From Acidobacteriota bacterium (GTDB taxonomy: Bacteria > Acidobacteriota > Vicinamibacteria > Vicinamibacterales > UBA2999): 50,316 nt of DNA. Positions 34,490 to 42,986 of the stretch are shown here, in pieces (within the stretch, counting starts at the first letter, position 1; every line of letters begins with the position of its first letter). The notes below the pieces were generated by a model. It was not told where the DNA came from. It made no database searches and was given only the letters and a program-made list of their open reading frames with translations. Made by a program: the position numbers and the translations under genes. The DNA lies in assembly GCA_016190945.1 (NCBI GenBank), contig JACPPO010000025.1:1-50316 (forward strand), in the 5' to 3' direction.

Positions 34490-35323
34490 GTGGACTGGAC
34501 GATCCTTCAGTTCCTCGCCCCTGCGATCGTCGCCAGCCTGATCATCGCCGGCATTCACGCGTATCTCGGCTTGCACGTCGTCGAGCGGGGTGTCATCTTC
34601 GTCGACCTCTCGCTCGCGCAGATCGCGTCGCTCGGGGCTGCCATTGCGGTGTGGCAGGGCTACGACGCGCACGCTCCATCTGTTTACTGGATGAGCCTGG
34701 GGTTCACGCTTATTGGTGCGGTGATCTTCGCCGTGATCAAAGGCCAGAAAGCCCGCATTCCGCAGGAAGCGATCATCGGCATTTCGTACGCGGTCGCCTC
34801 GGCGGCGGTGATTCTCACCCTCAGCAAGGCGACAGGCGAGGCGGAGCATCTTCGGGACATGCTCGTCGGCAACATCCTCTCGGTGCAGTGGTCTGAGGTG
34901 TGGTTGACCGGCGCGATCTATCTTCTAATCGGGCTCTTTCATTACGTGTTCAGGAAGCGGTTCCTCGAAATCTCCATGGACGCCCGCGCGGCGGCGGCCA
35001 GGGGCGTTTCCGTCAGGTTCTGGGACTTCCTCTTTTATGCGTCGTTCGGCTTCGTCGTCACGCGTTCGGTGGCGATCGCCGGAGTGCTGCTGGTCTTCTG
35101 TTACCTGATCGTGCCGTCGGTCGGTGGCATGCTGTTCTCCGGGCGCATCGGTCCCAGGCTGGCGATAGGGTGGGTGATGGGCGCGGTCGTCTCGATGCTC
35201 GGCATGTACTTCTCCGTCCTGTTCGATCTGCCGACCGGGGCGACGATCGTCTGCACATTTGGCCTCGTGCTTGTTCTGATGGCGGCGGTCCGGCCGCTGC
35301 TGTTACGAAAGGTTCACAACTAG
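34490..35323 (+). CDS. Metal ABC transporter permease (ZnuB type)
   Basis: GIHAYLGLHVVERGVIFVDLSLAQIASLGAAIA...FVVTRSVAIAGVLLVFCYLIVPS. Confidence 0.92.
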   Translation: MDWTILQFLAPAIVASLIIAGIHAYLGLHVVERGVIFVDLSLAQIASLGAAIAVWQGYDAHAPSVYWMSLGFTLIGAVIFAVIKGQKARIPQEAIIGISYAVASAAVILTLSKATGEAEHLRDMLVGNILSVQWSEVWLTGAIYLLIGLFHYVFRKRFLEISMDARAAAARGVSVRFWDFLFYASFGFVVTRSVAIAGVLLVFCYLIVPSVGGMLFSGRIGPRLAIGWVMGAVVSMLGMYFSVLFDLPTGATIVCTFGLVLVLMAAVRPLLLRKVHN

Positions 35324-36022
35324 GGCGCTGAGGTCGCGCGGCACCGGTGCCTCAAACTGCAAGGGCTCGCGTGTTACGGGATGCAGCAAGCTCATTCGCC
35401 ACGCGTGAAGCGCCTGCCGGGTCAGCGCCGGATGCGCCTCACCGTAAGACACGTCGCCCGCGATCGGCCACCCACGCGCGGCCAGATGCACGCGGATCTG
35501 ATGCGTGCGTCCGGTGAGCAGTTGACAGCGGACGAGCGAGTAACCGCCCGTCGTCGAGAGCACCTCGTAGTCGGTCCGGCTGGTCTGACCCGTGGCCGTT
35601 ACGACGACCCGGCGTCGGTCTTCAGCGCTCCGGGCGAGAGGCAGCGCGATTGAGCCGCGCGCCGGCGTTGGCGTGCCGCGCACGATCGCCAGGTATTGCT
35701 TGCTGACCCGGCCGGCCGCCGCGTCCCGCTGCATGCGGGCATGAACCTCCGGTCTCAGGGCCACGAGCACCAGCCCGGACGTATCTTTGTCGAGCCGTGT
35801 GACGATGCTCGGCTCGATGCCGGCGCGGCCGCGCACGTGCCAGAGCACCCCGTTGAGCAGAGTGCCGGACCAGTTCCTGTAGGTCGGGTGCACGACCATG
35901 CCGGGCGGCTTGTCGATGGCGATGAGCGAATCATCTTCGTAGACGACCGCGATCGCCAACGCTTCCGGCTCAGGCCGCGGGCGTCTGATGACGGATTGAA
36001 TCGGCGGGGCCTCTTCAGGCAT
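35303..36022 (-). CDS. RluA-family pseudouridine synthase
   Basis: VVYEDDSLIAIDKPPGMVVHPT...SIVTRLDKDTSGLVLVAL...RCQLLTGRTHQIRVHLAARGWPIAGDVSYG. Confidence 0.94.
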   Translation of the reverse strand: MPEEAPPIQSVIRRPRPEPEALAIAVVYEDDSLIAIDKPPGMVVHPTYRNWSGTLLNGVLWHVRGRAGIEPSIVTRLDKDTSGLVLVALRPEVHARMQRDAAAGRVSKQYLAIVRGTPTPARGSIALPLARSAEDRRRVVVTATGQTSRTDYEVLSTTGGYSLVRCQLLTGRTHQIRVHLAARGWPIAGDVSYGEAHPALTRQALHAWRMSLLHPVTREPLQFEAPVPRDLSALVVNLS

Positions 36023-36032
36023 TGTCTAGGGC

Positions 36033-36683
36033 ATGCCTGTTTCCAACACGCTCAAGCTTCGCCTGCCGCGCCCGGATGACGCCTTGCCCGGGCGCCCCGA
36101 CGCGATGCCGGTTCCCGCTGAGCATTTTGTCAGCGGGCACCCATTGACGCCGCCGTTTCCCGCCGGCCTGGAGCAGGCGGTCGTCGGCATGGGCTGTTTC
36201 TGGGGGGCGGAGCGGAAGTTCTGGGAGGCGCCCGGCGTCTACACAACGGCCGTGGGCTACGCTGGCGGGCAGACGCCGAACCCGACGTACAGGGAAGTCT
36301 GTTCGGGCATGACCGGGCACACGGAAGCGGTCCTCGTGGTCTTCGATCCAAGACTGACATCGTACGACGCGATGTTGAAAATCTTCTGGGAGAATCACGA
36401 CCCGACCCAGGGGATGCGCCAGGGCAATGACGTGGGCACGCAGTACCGGTCGTCGGTGTACACGTTCTCGCCGGAGCAGAAGCGTGCCGCCGAATCGTCC
36501 CGTGCCGCATTTCAGGATCGTCTCGCGGCCGCGGGCTACGGCAGGATCACCACAGAGATCGCCGACGCGCCGCCGTTCTACTACGCCGAGGATTATCATC
36601 AGCAGTACCTCGCAAAGAATCCCGCCGGTTATTGCGGCATCGGTGGCACCGGCGTCAACTGTCCCATTGGCGTCAGCGCCTGA
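36033..36683 (+). CDS. msrA: Peptide-methionine (S)-S-oxide reductase
   Basis: [52 protein letters not shown]...[15 protein letters not shown]. Confidence 0.96.
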   Translation: MPVSNTLKLRLPRPDDALPGRPDAMPVPAEHFVSGHPLTPPFPAGLEQAVVGMGCFWGAERKFWEAPGVYTTAVGYAGGQTPNPTYREVCSGMTGHTEAVLVVFDPRLTSYDAMLKIFWENHDPTQGMRQGNDVGTQYRSSVYTFSPEQKRAAESSRAAFQDRLAAAGYGRITTEIADAPPFYYAEDYHQQYLAKNPAGYCGIGGTGVNCPIGVSA

Positions 36684-36783
36684 ACGACCCGCTTCGTCGA
36701 AGCTCGCGTAAACGAGGCACGCGAGCGGCGGCAGGTATAATCCGCGCAATGACGGATTCATGGTGACGTTGGCGCCAAGTGGA

Positions 36784-36866
36784 AACTTTAAAGTGAGAAC
36801 TGGAGAGTAAGTTCGAAGTAGCGCGGGGTACTTTTTACTTACTTTTCACTTTCAAGTTTAAACTTG
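36784..36866. terminator. Low-complexity inverted repeat between convergent genes, overlapping the sulfurtransferase 3' end
   Basis: AAACTTTAAAGTGAGAACTGGAGAGTAAGT ... ACTTACTTTTCACTTTCAAGTTTAAACTT. Confidence 0.55.
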
Positions 36867-37710
36867 CGGCCGGCCCCGTCTCGACCGGGCGGGCCGGATC
36901 ACTTGACCATTCCGACCAGGACCCAGGATAGAGCTTCGCGCCGCTCAGGCCGGCGTGCTCCATCGCCAGGAGGTTCTGGCAGGCGCTCACGCCGGAGCCG
37001 CAGTACATCACCACCCGATCGGGCGACCGTTCGCCGAGCATCTCGGCGAACTGCCGCCGCAGCTTGTCAGGGGGCAGCATCACCCCTTCATCAGTCACGT
37101 TCCGCTTATAGAAATGATTGACGGCTCCGGGGATATGTCCCGGGGTACGGTCAAGCGGTTCGGTCTTGCCCTCGAACCGTTCAGGGCCCCTGGCATCCAC
37201 CAGCAGGACGGATGGATCGCCGAGTCGTGCCTCGACATCCTCTATACCGAGCAGGAGGTCCTTTCGCGGCCGCCCCGTGAATGTGGCCGCCTTCCGCGTC
37301 TCTTCGCCCTTGCGCACCGGCCGGCCTTCGCGAAGCCACTTCGCCCAGCCGCCGTCGAGCACTGCGGCCCCGTCGTGCCCCATGTAACGCAGCATCCACC
37401 ACATGCGGCTCGCGTACGGCCCTGCGTCCTGGTCGTACATCACCACGTGCGCGCCGGCGCCAATCCCGAGGCGGCCGAACGTCGCCTCCATCGCCGCGGA
37501 TGACGGAAGCGGATGCCGTCCCGTGGCGCTCCCGACGGGTCCCGCGAGGTCATGGGAGAGGCTGGCATACACCGCGCCCTGGATATGCGCGCTGCGGTAC
37601 TGCTCGCGTCCCCAGCGGTCATCCCTCAGGTCGTAGCGGCAGTCGACGATGACCCAAGAACCGTCGAGGTGCGGGGCTAGCGTGTCGGAGGAAATCAGCG
37701 TGCTGTACAT
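36835..37710 (-). CDS. Sulfurtransferase (two rhodanese domains, thiosulfate/3-mercaptopyruvate type)
   Basis: WVIVDCRYDL...RSAHIQGAVYASLSHDLAGPVG...GRHPLPS...VVMYCGSGVSACQNLLAMEHAGLSGAKLYPGSWSEWSSDPARPVETG. Confidence 0.94.
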   Translation of the reverse strand: MYSTLISSDTLAPHLDGSWVIVDCRYDLRDDRWGREQYRSAHIQGAVYASLSHDLAGPVGSATGRHPLPSSAAMEATFGRLGIGAGAHVVMYDQDAGPYASRMWWMLRYMGHDGAAVLDGGWAKWLREGRPVRKGEETRKAATFTGRPRKDLLLGIEDVEARLGDPSVLLVDARGPERFEGKTEPLDRTPGHIPGAVNHFYKRNVTDEGVMLPPDKLRRQFAEMLGERSPDRVVMYCGSGVSACQNLLAMEHAGLSGAKLYPGSWSEWSSDPARPVETGPAASLNLKVKSK

Positions 37711-37758
37711 CGACGTTCGGATCGTTCGGCTCGTTCGAACGGGAGCGACCCGAACGAC

Positions 37759-38634
37759 CTACGCGAATCGTTCCAGCGCGGCGATCCGTGCTTCGAGCGG
37801 GGGATGCGTGGAGAAGAAGACCATCCAGCCGCGCGTACCGTTGATCTTGAGCGTGGCGAGTGCCGGGTGCTGCGTGTCGACAAGCTCGCGGCTCGAGGCG
37901 AGTTGTCGCAGCGCCGCGAGCATCCGTTCGCGGCCAGCCAGCGTGGCGCCGCCGCGGTCGGCGCGGAATTCGCGCTGACGCGAGAACCATGCGGTGACGA
38001 GGGATCCCAGGATGCCCAGAACGATCTGCAGGACCATCACCGCCATGAAGTTCGTGCCATGGCCACTCCGCGAGTCATTCGACCGGGAGATCGCGAACGC
38101 GATGAGCCGCGCAAAGAACATCACGAACGCGTTGATCACGCCCTGCAGCAGCGTCATGGTCACCATGTCGCCGTTGCCGATGTGCGCCACCTCGTGCGCC
38201 AGGACGCCTTCCACTTCCTGCTGCCGCATCGCGCGGAGGAGGCCGCTGGACACGGCGACGAGGCTGCGGCTCTTGCTCGGACCGGTGGCAAAGGCGTTGA
38301 CTTCGGGCGACTCGTAGACGCCGACCTCCGGCATCGGCAGGTTCGCCTGCTGGGTCAGGCGCGTGACGGTGGTATGCAGCCAATCGAGCTCCGCGCGTCC
38401 CGTCTTTCCGTCGACGAGCCGCACTCCGGTGGCCCGTTTCGCAATCCAGCGCGACATTTGCAGCGAGATGAACGCGCCGCCCATGCCCCAGACGAAACAG
38501 AAGAGGGCGAGCGCCTGAATGTCGAGGCCGCCCGGGCCGACGTACCGGTCGACGCCGAGCAGGCTCAGGACGATCGACAGCGTGACGACGACCGCCAGGT
38601 TCGTCAGGAGGAACAGGAAAATTCGTTTGCCCAT
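37759..38634 (-). CDS. htpX: Protease HtpX homolog
   Basis: MGKRIFLFLLTNLAVVVTLSIVLSLLGV...VEGVLAHEVAHIGNGDMVTMTLLQGVINAFVMF...REFRADRGGA. Confidence 0.95.
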   Translation of the reverse strand: MGKRIFLFLLTNLAVVVTLSIVLSLLGVDRYVGPGGLDIQALALFCFVWGMGGAFISLQMSRWIAKRATGVRLVDGKTGRAELDWLHTTVTRLTQQANLPMPEVGVYESPEVNAFATGPSKSRSLVAVSSGLLRAMRQQEVEGVLAHEVAHIGNGDMVTMTLLQGVINAFVMFFARLIAFAISRSNDSRSGHGTNFMAVMVLQIVLGILGSLVTAWFSRQREFRADRGGATLAGRERMLAALRQLASSRELVDTQHPALATLKINGTRGWMVFFSTHPPLEARIAALERFA

Positions 38635-38768
38635 GGTCGACTCAGGATATCACGTAACAGGTTGTTCGGGGGTGTGCGATGGTTCGAGCGTGCGGTGGTG
38701 CAACGGATTGACTCCACCTTCGCACCGTCGGACGCACCGTCGCCCCCCGCACATCGCACCCTCGCGCC

Positions 38769-39980
38769 TCAGCAGCGTAGCCGCTCGGCCAGGCGATGCA
38801 GAAAGAGCCCAACGTCGGTAACCACGCCCACGGTTTGCGCCGAACCCCGATCCGCGAGCTTCGTGACGACGGCGGGATTGATGTCGACGCAGACGACGCG
38901 GACCCAGGACGGCAGCATGTTGCCGACGCCGATGCTGTGCAGCATCGACGAGAGCATCAGCACGAGTTGCACGTTCTGTGAGAGGGCCGCCGCATAGCGC
39001 TCCTGCGCGTCAACCAGGTCCATGACGGTCTCGGGGAGCGGGCCGTCGTCCCGGATGCTGCCCGCGAGCACGTAATCCACCCCCTTTTTCACACAGTGGT
39101 ACATGACGCCGGACTTCAGCACCCCGGACTCGACCGCCTGACGGATGCCGCCGGCGCGGTTGATCGTGTTGATCGCGGCCATGTGGTTGCGGTGTCCCTG
39201 CTCCACGGCGGCGCCGGTGAGGTCGATGCCGAGCGACGTGCCTGACAGCGCGAACTCGATGTCGTGAACGGCGAGCGCGTTGCCCGCCAGCACGGTGTCG
39301 ACGTAGCCGAGTCGAATCAGCTCACAGAAGTGGTCGACGCCGCCGGTGTGCACGACCACAGGTCCGGCCACCACCACGATTCGTCCGCCGCTCTGCTTCA
39401 CGTGGCGCATCATGTCGGCGATGCGTGAAACGACCCCTTCCACGCGGCGCTCGGACGAGACGTCGTTGCTCATGAATGCGAAGCCCAGCCGGTCGCGTTC
39501 GCGGAACTCGGGGGTCACACGAATGCCGTCGTGCCCGCAGACCACCGGCTCGCCAGCACGCACGTCGCGCAGCTTCCGGCAGGCGGCTCGGCCTCCGGCG
39601 GCGACGATGACCGCGTCCATGCGCTGCTGCTCGACCTCGATCCAGCGTCCGCCCAGCCGCACCTGCGTGCGATGGTTGGTTGTCGAATAGAAATCGTCCG
39701 GCACGCACCGGTCTTTTTCCGCAGGTTTCACTGTAGCGTCGCGTTCCCGCTTCGCGTGACACCCGAAAATGGTGAGCTGCTGCAGGAGCTCGTCCAGCAC
39801 CTGGGTGTCCGAGGCGTTGATCCGCATCTCGATCCGGGACGGCTCGTCGTTGGTGCGTCCGATTGTGAACGTAAGGATTTCGTACGAAGCCTTGAACTCG
39901 ATGATCTTGTCGAAGATCGCCGAGAGAAGACCCGAATCGATCAGATGCCCTTCGGCGCCGATCGTGTCGCTTGCGGCCAT
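38769..39980 (-). CDS. TIGR00300 family protein (LOR/SDH-like, archaeal-type ornithine cyclodeaminase-like)
   Basis: GHLIDSGLLSAIFDKIIEFKASYEILTFTIGRTNDEPSRIEMRI...VPDDFYSTTNHRTQVRLGGRWIEVEQQRMDAVIVAAG...VHTGGVDHFCELIRLGYVDTVLAGNALAVHDIEFALSGTSLG. Confidence 0.9.
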   Translation of the reverse strand: MAASDTIGAEGHLIDSGLLSAIFDKIIEFKASYEILTFTIGRTNDEPSRIEMRINASDTQVLDELLQQLTIFGCHAKRERDATVKPAEKDRCVPDDFYSTTNHRTQVRLGGRWIEVEQQRMDAVIVAAGGRAACRKLRDVRAGEPVVCGHDGIRVTPEFRERDRLGFAFMSNDVSSERRVEGVVSRIADMMRHVKQSGGRIVVVAGPVVVHTGGVDHFCELIRLGYVDTVLAGNALAVHDIEFALSGTSLGIDLTGAAVEQGHRNHMAAINTINRAGGIRQAVESGVLKSGVMYHCVKKGVDYVLAGSIRDDGPLPETVMDLVDAQERYAAALSQNVQLVLMLSSMLHSIGVGNMLPSWVRVVCVDINPAVVTKLADRGSAQTVGVVTDVGLFLHRLAERLRC

Positions 39981-40017
39981 AGCGCCATTCTAGTCGGAGA
40001 GGCGGGCAGGTCCCCGC

Positions 40018-40743
40018 CTAAGGCTGCGGGACGAATCGGTATCCGACACCACGAACGGTCTGCAGAAACTTCGGCGTGGCAGGGCGATCCTCGATATATC
40101 GCCGCAGCCGGACGACGAAGTTGTCGATGACGCGGGTGTCGACGCCTTCGTGCAGTCCCCACACCTCCTGCAGAATGGCGCGGCGGGAGACCGGCTGGCC
40201 CGCGTTCTTCACCAGGTAGCGAAGCAGGTCGCATTCCATCACCGTCAGGCGGTACGCCTTCTCGCGCGCGCGCACCTCCATCGCGCCGAAGTCGAGCGTT
40301 CGCCCGGCAAATTGATAGACGTCCGGCGGCGCATCGGACGCTGCGTCGGGGACGAGGGGGTCCTGCTCGTTCCAGCGGCGGCGGCGGAGGAGCCCGGCGA
40401 CACGCGCCAGCAGAATCGAGAGCTCGAACGGCTTCGGCAGGTAGTCGTCCGCGCCCGCCCCAAAGCCCCGCAGCACGTCCTCGGCACTGCCTCGCGCGGT
40501 CAGCATCAGAATCGGCACGTAGTGGCCGGCGGCGCGAAGCTCCGACGCGACCGCGAAACCGTCTTGCCCTGGAAGCATGACGTCCAGGACGATGACGTCG
40601 AACGGCCGGCGCTGCTTGAGCAGGATCGCGAGCGCCGTCTCGCCGTCGGGCGCGATAGCGGCCTCGTGGCCGTCCGCTTCCAGATTGAAGCGGAGGCCGT
40701 CGGCAATGTGCTGATCGTCTTCGACGATCAGGATACGGCTCAT
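40018..40743 (-). CDS. OmpR/PhoB-family response regulator
   Basis: RILIVEDDQHIADGLRFNLEADG...VIVLDVMLPGQDGF...winged helix VSRRAILQEVWG...DTRVIDNFVVRLRRYIEDRPATPKFLQTVRGVGYRF. Confidence 0.95.
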   Translation of the reverse strand: MSRILIVEDDQHIADGLRFNLEADGHEAAIAPDGETALAILLKQRRPFDVIVLDVMLPGQDGFAVASELRAAGHYVPILMLTARGSAEDVLRGFGAGADDYLPKPFELSILLARVAGLLRRRRWNEQDPLVPDAASDAPPDVYQFAGRTLDFGAMEVRAREKAYRLTVMECDLLRYLVKNAGQPVSRRAILQEVWGLHEGVDTRVIDNFVVRLRRYIEDRPATPKFLQTVRGVGYRFVPQP

Positions 40744-41633
40744 GAAGCGAGCCGGGGCAGCTCCAGCGTGAACGTGGCGCCGCGCCCTTCACCCTCGCTG
40801 TGTGCAAACACGCGGCCGCCGTGCGCGCGCGCGATGGAGCGGACGATGAACAGGCCGAGGCCGGTCCCCGCGACCTGCTTCAGGCTTCGCGTTCGCACAC
40901 GGTAAAAGCGCTTGAAGATGCGTTTAAGTTGCTTACGTGGAATGCCGACGCCGCGGTCCTGCACGCGCACCCATACCGTGTCAGGCGCCGGCGCCGCCAC
41001 CGAGACGGTGACACGGGGGCTCTCGCCTGAATACTTGACCGCATTATCGAGGAGATTCGTGACAACCGTTCGAAGCTCCTCGTCATCGCCGTTGACGACC
41101 AGGCGTCCGTCGTGCGCCTCGAGCGCAATGGCGCCGGCATCGAGGTGATGGCGCGCGACGGCGAGTTGCACGCACTCACGCGTCAGCGCCGCCATATCGA
41201 CGGGAGCACGCGCCACGACTCTTGGCTTCTGGCCGGACGCTCCCGCCCTGAGCACTTGCTCGACGGTGCGGTGAAGGCGGTCGGCGTCGGCCAGCATGAT
41301 GTCGTAAAACTTGCGGCGCCGGGTCTCGTCGACGTCCCGTGCCTGCAGCGTCTGCAGATACAGCCGCATCGAGGCGATGGGCGTTTTCAGCTCGTGCGTG
41401 ACCGCGTTGATGAAGGTGTCGTGATCCTCGTTGCGCTTAATCTCGAGCACGAGGAAGACGGTGTAGACGATAAGACCGGCAATGATGAGCGCAAAGGAGA
41501 TAATGCCGAGGATGAGCGGTGTGACCCGCCGGGCGTTGATGACGATCCAGCCGATGTTCAGCGACACCGCCGCCGCCACCAGGACGACGCAGAGGGCGAC
41601 GAAGAAGGCGATGGCCTTCTGGCGACGGGTCAC
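40740..41633 (-). CDS. Sensor histidine kinase (HAMP-less, two TM helices)
   Basis: FINAVTHELKTPIASMRLYLQTLQ...NLLDNAVKYSGESPRV...VQDRGVGIPRKQLKRIFKRFYR...GTGLGLFIVRSIARAHGG. Confidence 0.95.
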   Translation of the reverse strand: MTRRQKAIAFFVALCVVLVAAAVSLNIGWIVINARRVTPLILGIISFALIIAGLIVYTVFLVLEIKRNEDHDTFINAVTHELKTPIASMRLYLQTLQARDVDETRRRKFYDIMLADADRLHRTVEQVLRAGASGQKPRVVARAPVDMAALTRECVQLAVARHHLDAGAIALEAHDGRLVVNGDDEELRTVVTNLLDNAVKYSGESPRVTVSVAAPAPDTVWVRVQDRGVGIPRKQLKRIFKRFYRVRTRSLKQVAGTGLGLFIVRSIARAHGGRVFAHSEGEGRGATFTLELPRLAS

Positions 41634-41647
41634 ACCGCAAATTGTAG

Positions 41648-41710
41648 GTCAAAGGTTGAAAGGCAAAAGTCAAAGGTACGATTCGCCCTTTGACCTTTAC
41701 CTTTCGACTT
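41648..41710. terminator. (CAAAGGT)-type low-complexity inverted repeat downstream of desaturase
   Basis: GTCAAAGGTTGAAAGGCAAAAGTCAAAGG / CCTTTGACCTTTACCTTTCGACTT. Confidence 0.6.
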
Positions 41711-41720
41711 ACGGGGTCGC

Positions 41721-42620
41721 TCAGGCGACCGCTTCATCCTCCAGTGCCAGCCCGCCCCGCTCGTTCTCTTCGCGAGGCGCCGCCGGCTGCGCGATCTTGG
41801 CGACCTTGACGTCCCAGATGAGCCCGAGCGCGCGCAGCGTGCTGATCCCGATCCAGTTCATGTCCAGCTCGTACCACGCAAGCCCGTGGCGGGCTGACGT
41901 CGGATGCGCATGGTGGTTGTTGTGCCACCCCTCGCCGAAGGTCAGGAGCGCCACCCACCAGTTGTTCGTCGAATCATCACGGGTCGTGAATCGGCGCGAT
42001 CCCCAGATATGCGTGGCGGAGTTGACCAGCCACGTGGAATGCAGCCCCCCCGTCGTCCGGAAGAAGATCCCCCAGAGCACGTACGGGATGCCGCCGAGCG
42101 CGAGGAGCACGAGGCCGACAACGATGTTGGTGGTCCAGTGCCAGGTCGAGATCCACACGTGGACGCGGTCGCGCGCCAGGTCGGGGACGTAGCGCTTCAG
42201 GGCGGACGAGTCGTGGTGCAGCCCTTGACCCATCAGGATCCAGCCCATGTGCGCCCACCACGGGCCTTCGCGCGGCGTGTGCGGATCGCCTTCCTGATCG
42301 GACTTCTGATGGTGGATGCGATGCGTGGCGACCCAAAACATCGGGCCCCCCTCGAGGGCGAGTGTGCCGCACCCTGCGAGGAAATACTCAACCCAGAGAT
42401 ACGTCTTAAAGCCCCGGTGCGTCAGCAGGCGGTGGTAGCCCATGCCGATGCCGAGCGATCCGGCCACGATCCAAAGGATGACAGCGGCCAGGATCGCGCC
42501 GGCATCGATGTGGAACAGGGCGGCCACGGCCCCGACGTGAAAGCCGGTCATCGCGACCGCGGTGATCCAGTTCACCCCTCGCTGATACTTCCGTCCGTAC
42601 GTGAGCGTTTGCATCGCCAT
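41721..42620 (-). CDS. Acyl-CoA (delta-9 type) fatty acid desaturase
   Basis: GYHRLLTHRGFK, HRIHHQKSDQEGDPH, GEGWHNNHHAHPTSARHG histidine boxes. Confidence 0.93.
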   Translation of the reverse strand: MAMQTLTYGRKYQRGVNWITAVAMTGFHVGAVAALFHIDAGAILAAVILWIVAGSLGIGMGYHRLLTHRGFKTYLWVEYFLAGCGTLALEGGPMFWVATHRIHHQKSDQEGDPHTPREGPWWAHMGWILMGQGLHHDSSALKRYVPDLARDRVHVWISTWHWTTNIVVGLVLLALGGIPYVLWGIFFRTTGGLHSTWLVNSATHIWGSRRFTTRDDSTNNWWVALLTFGEGWHNNHHAHPTSARHGLAWYELDMNWIGISTLRALGLIWDVKVAKIAQPAAPREENERGGLALEDEAVA

Positions 42621-42880
42621 CGATTTCGCCGTGTCTCCAGGGATGTCGTGGGACAAGCCTTCGCACGATAACAGCTGGCGCGCGCGGGCACCGTAATAGT
42701 TCTGTAATAGGTCGCTAAGTCGTTGTGTCACCGGGCCTTGGCGGCCCGTGAGTGGCGCAATGCCGGCTGCGGCCTTGATGCCGATCTGCTGAAGCAGGCG
42801 TTCCGCGCCGCGGACTTGGTCCTCAATCACATCGCGGTCGGCGCGGATCTAGCGGAGGCCTGGTCGAAGGTGGAAGATCA

Positions 42881-42986
42881 AGTCCCAAGTCCCGAATCCC
42901 AAAGTCCGAAACACAAGTCTGAATGGCCAGGCTGTGACGTAGGATGCGAATTGGGCCTTGGGATTCGGGCTTTGGGATTCAGACAT
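42881..42986. repeat. (TTGGGATTC)-type inverted low-complexity repeat at the xth 3' end
   Basis: AGTCCCAAGTCCCGAATCCCAAAGTCCG / TTGGGCCTTGGGATTCGGGCTTTGGGATTC. Confidence 0.6.

Noticed and set aside
39998-40017. GGCGGGCAGGTCCCCGCC hairpin after the TIGR00300 gene start
   Set aside because: Short and without U-tract; could be chance in GC-rich DNA, not enough to call a terminator.
42690-42880. Possible extra N-terminal domain of the desaturase (MIEDQVRGAERLLQQIGIKAAAGIAPLTGRQ...)
   Set aside because: Not recognisable as part of desaturases; ATG at 42620 or 42614 gives a normal start. The upstream segment may be a decayed gene but I cannot identify it.
42881-42986. Possible CRISPR array from repeated GGGATTC words
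   Set aside because: Repeats are 7-12 nt, degenerate and lack uniform spacers; no cas genes in the window.
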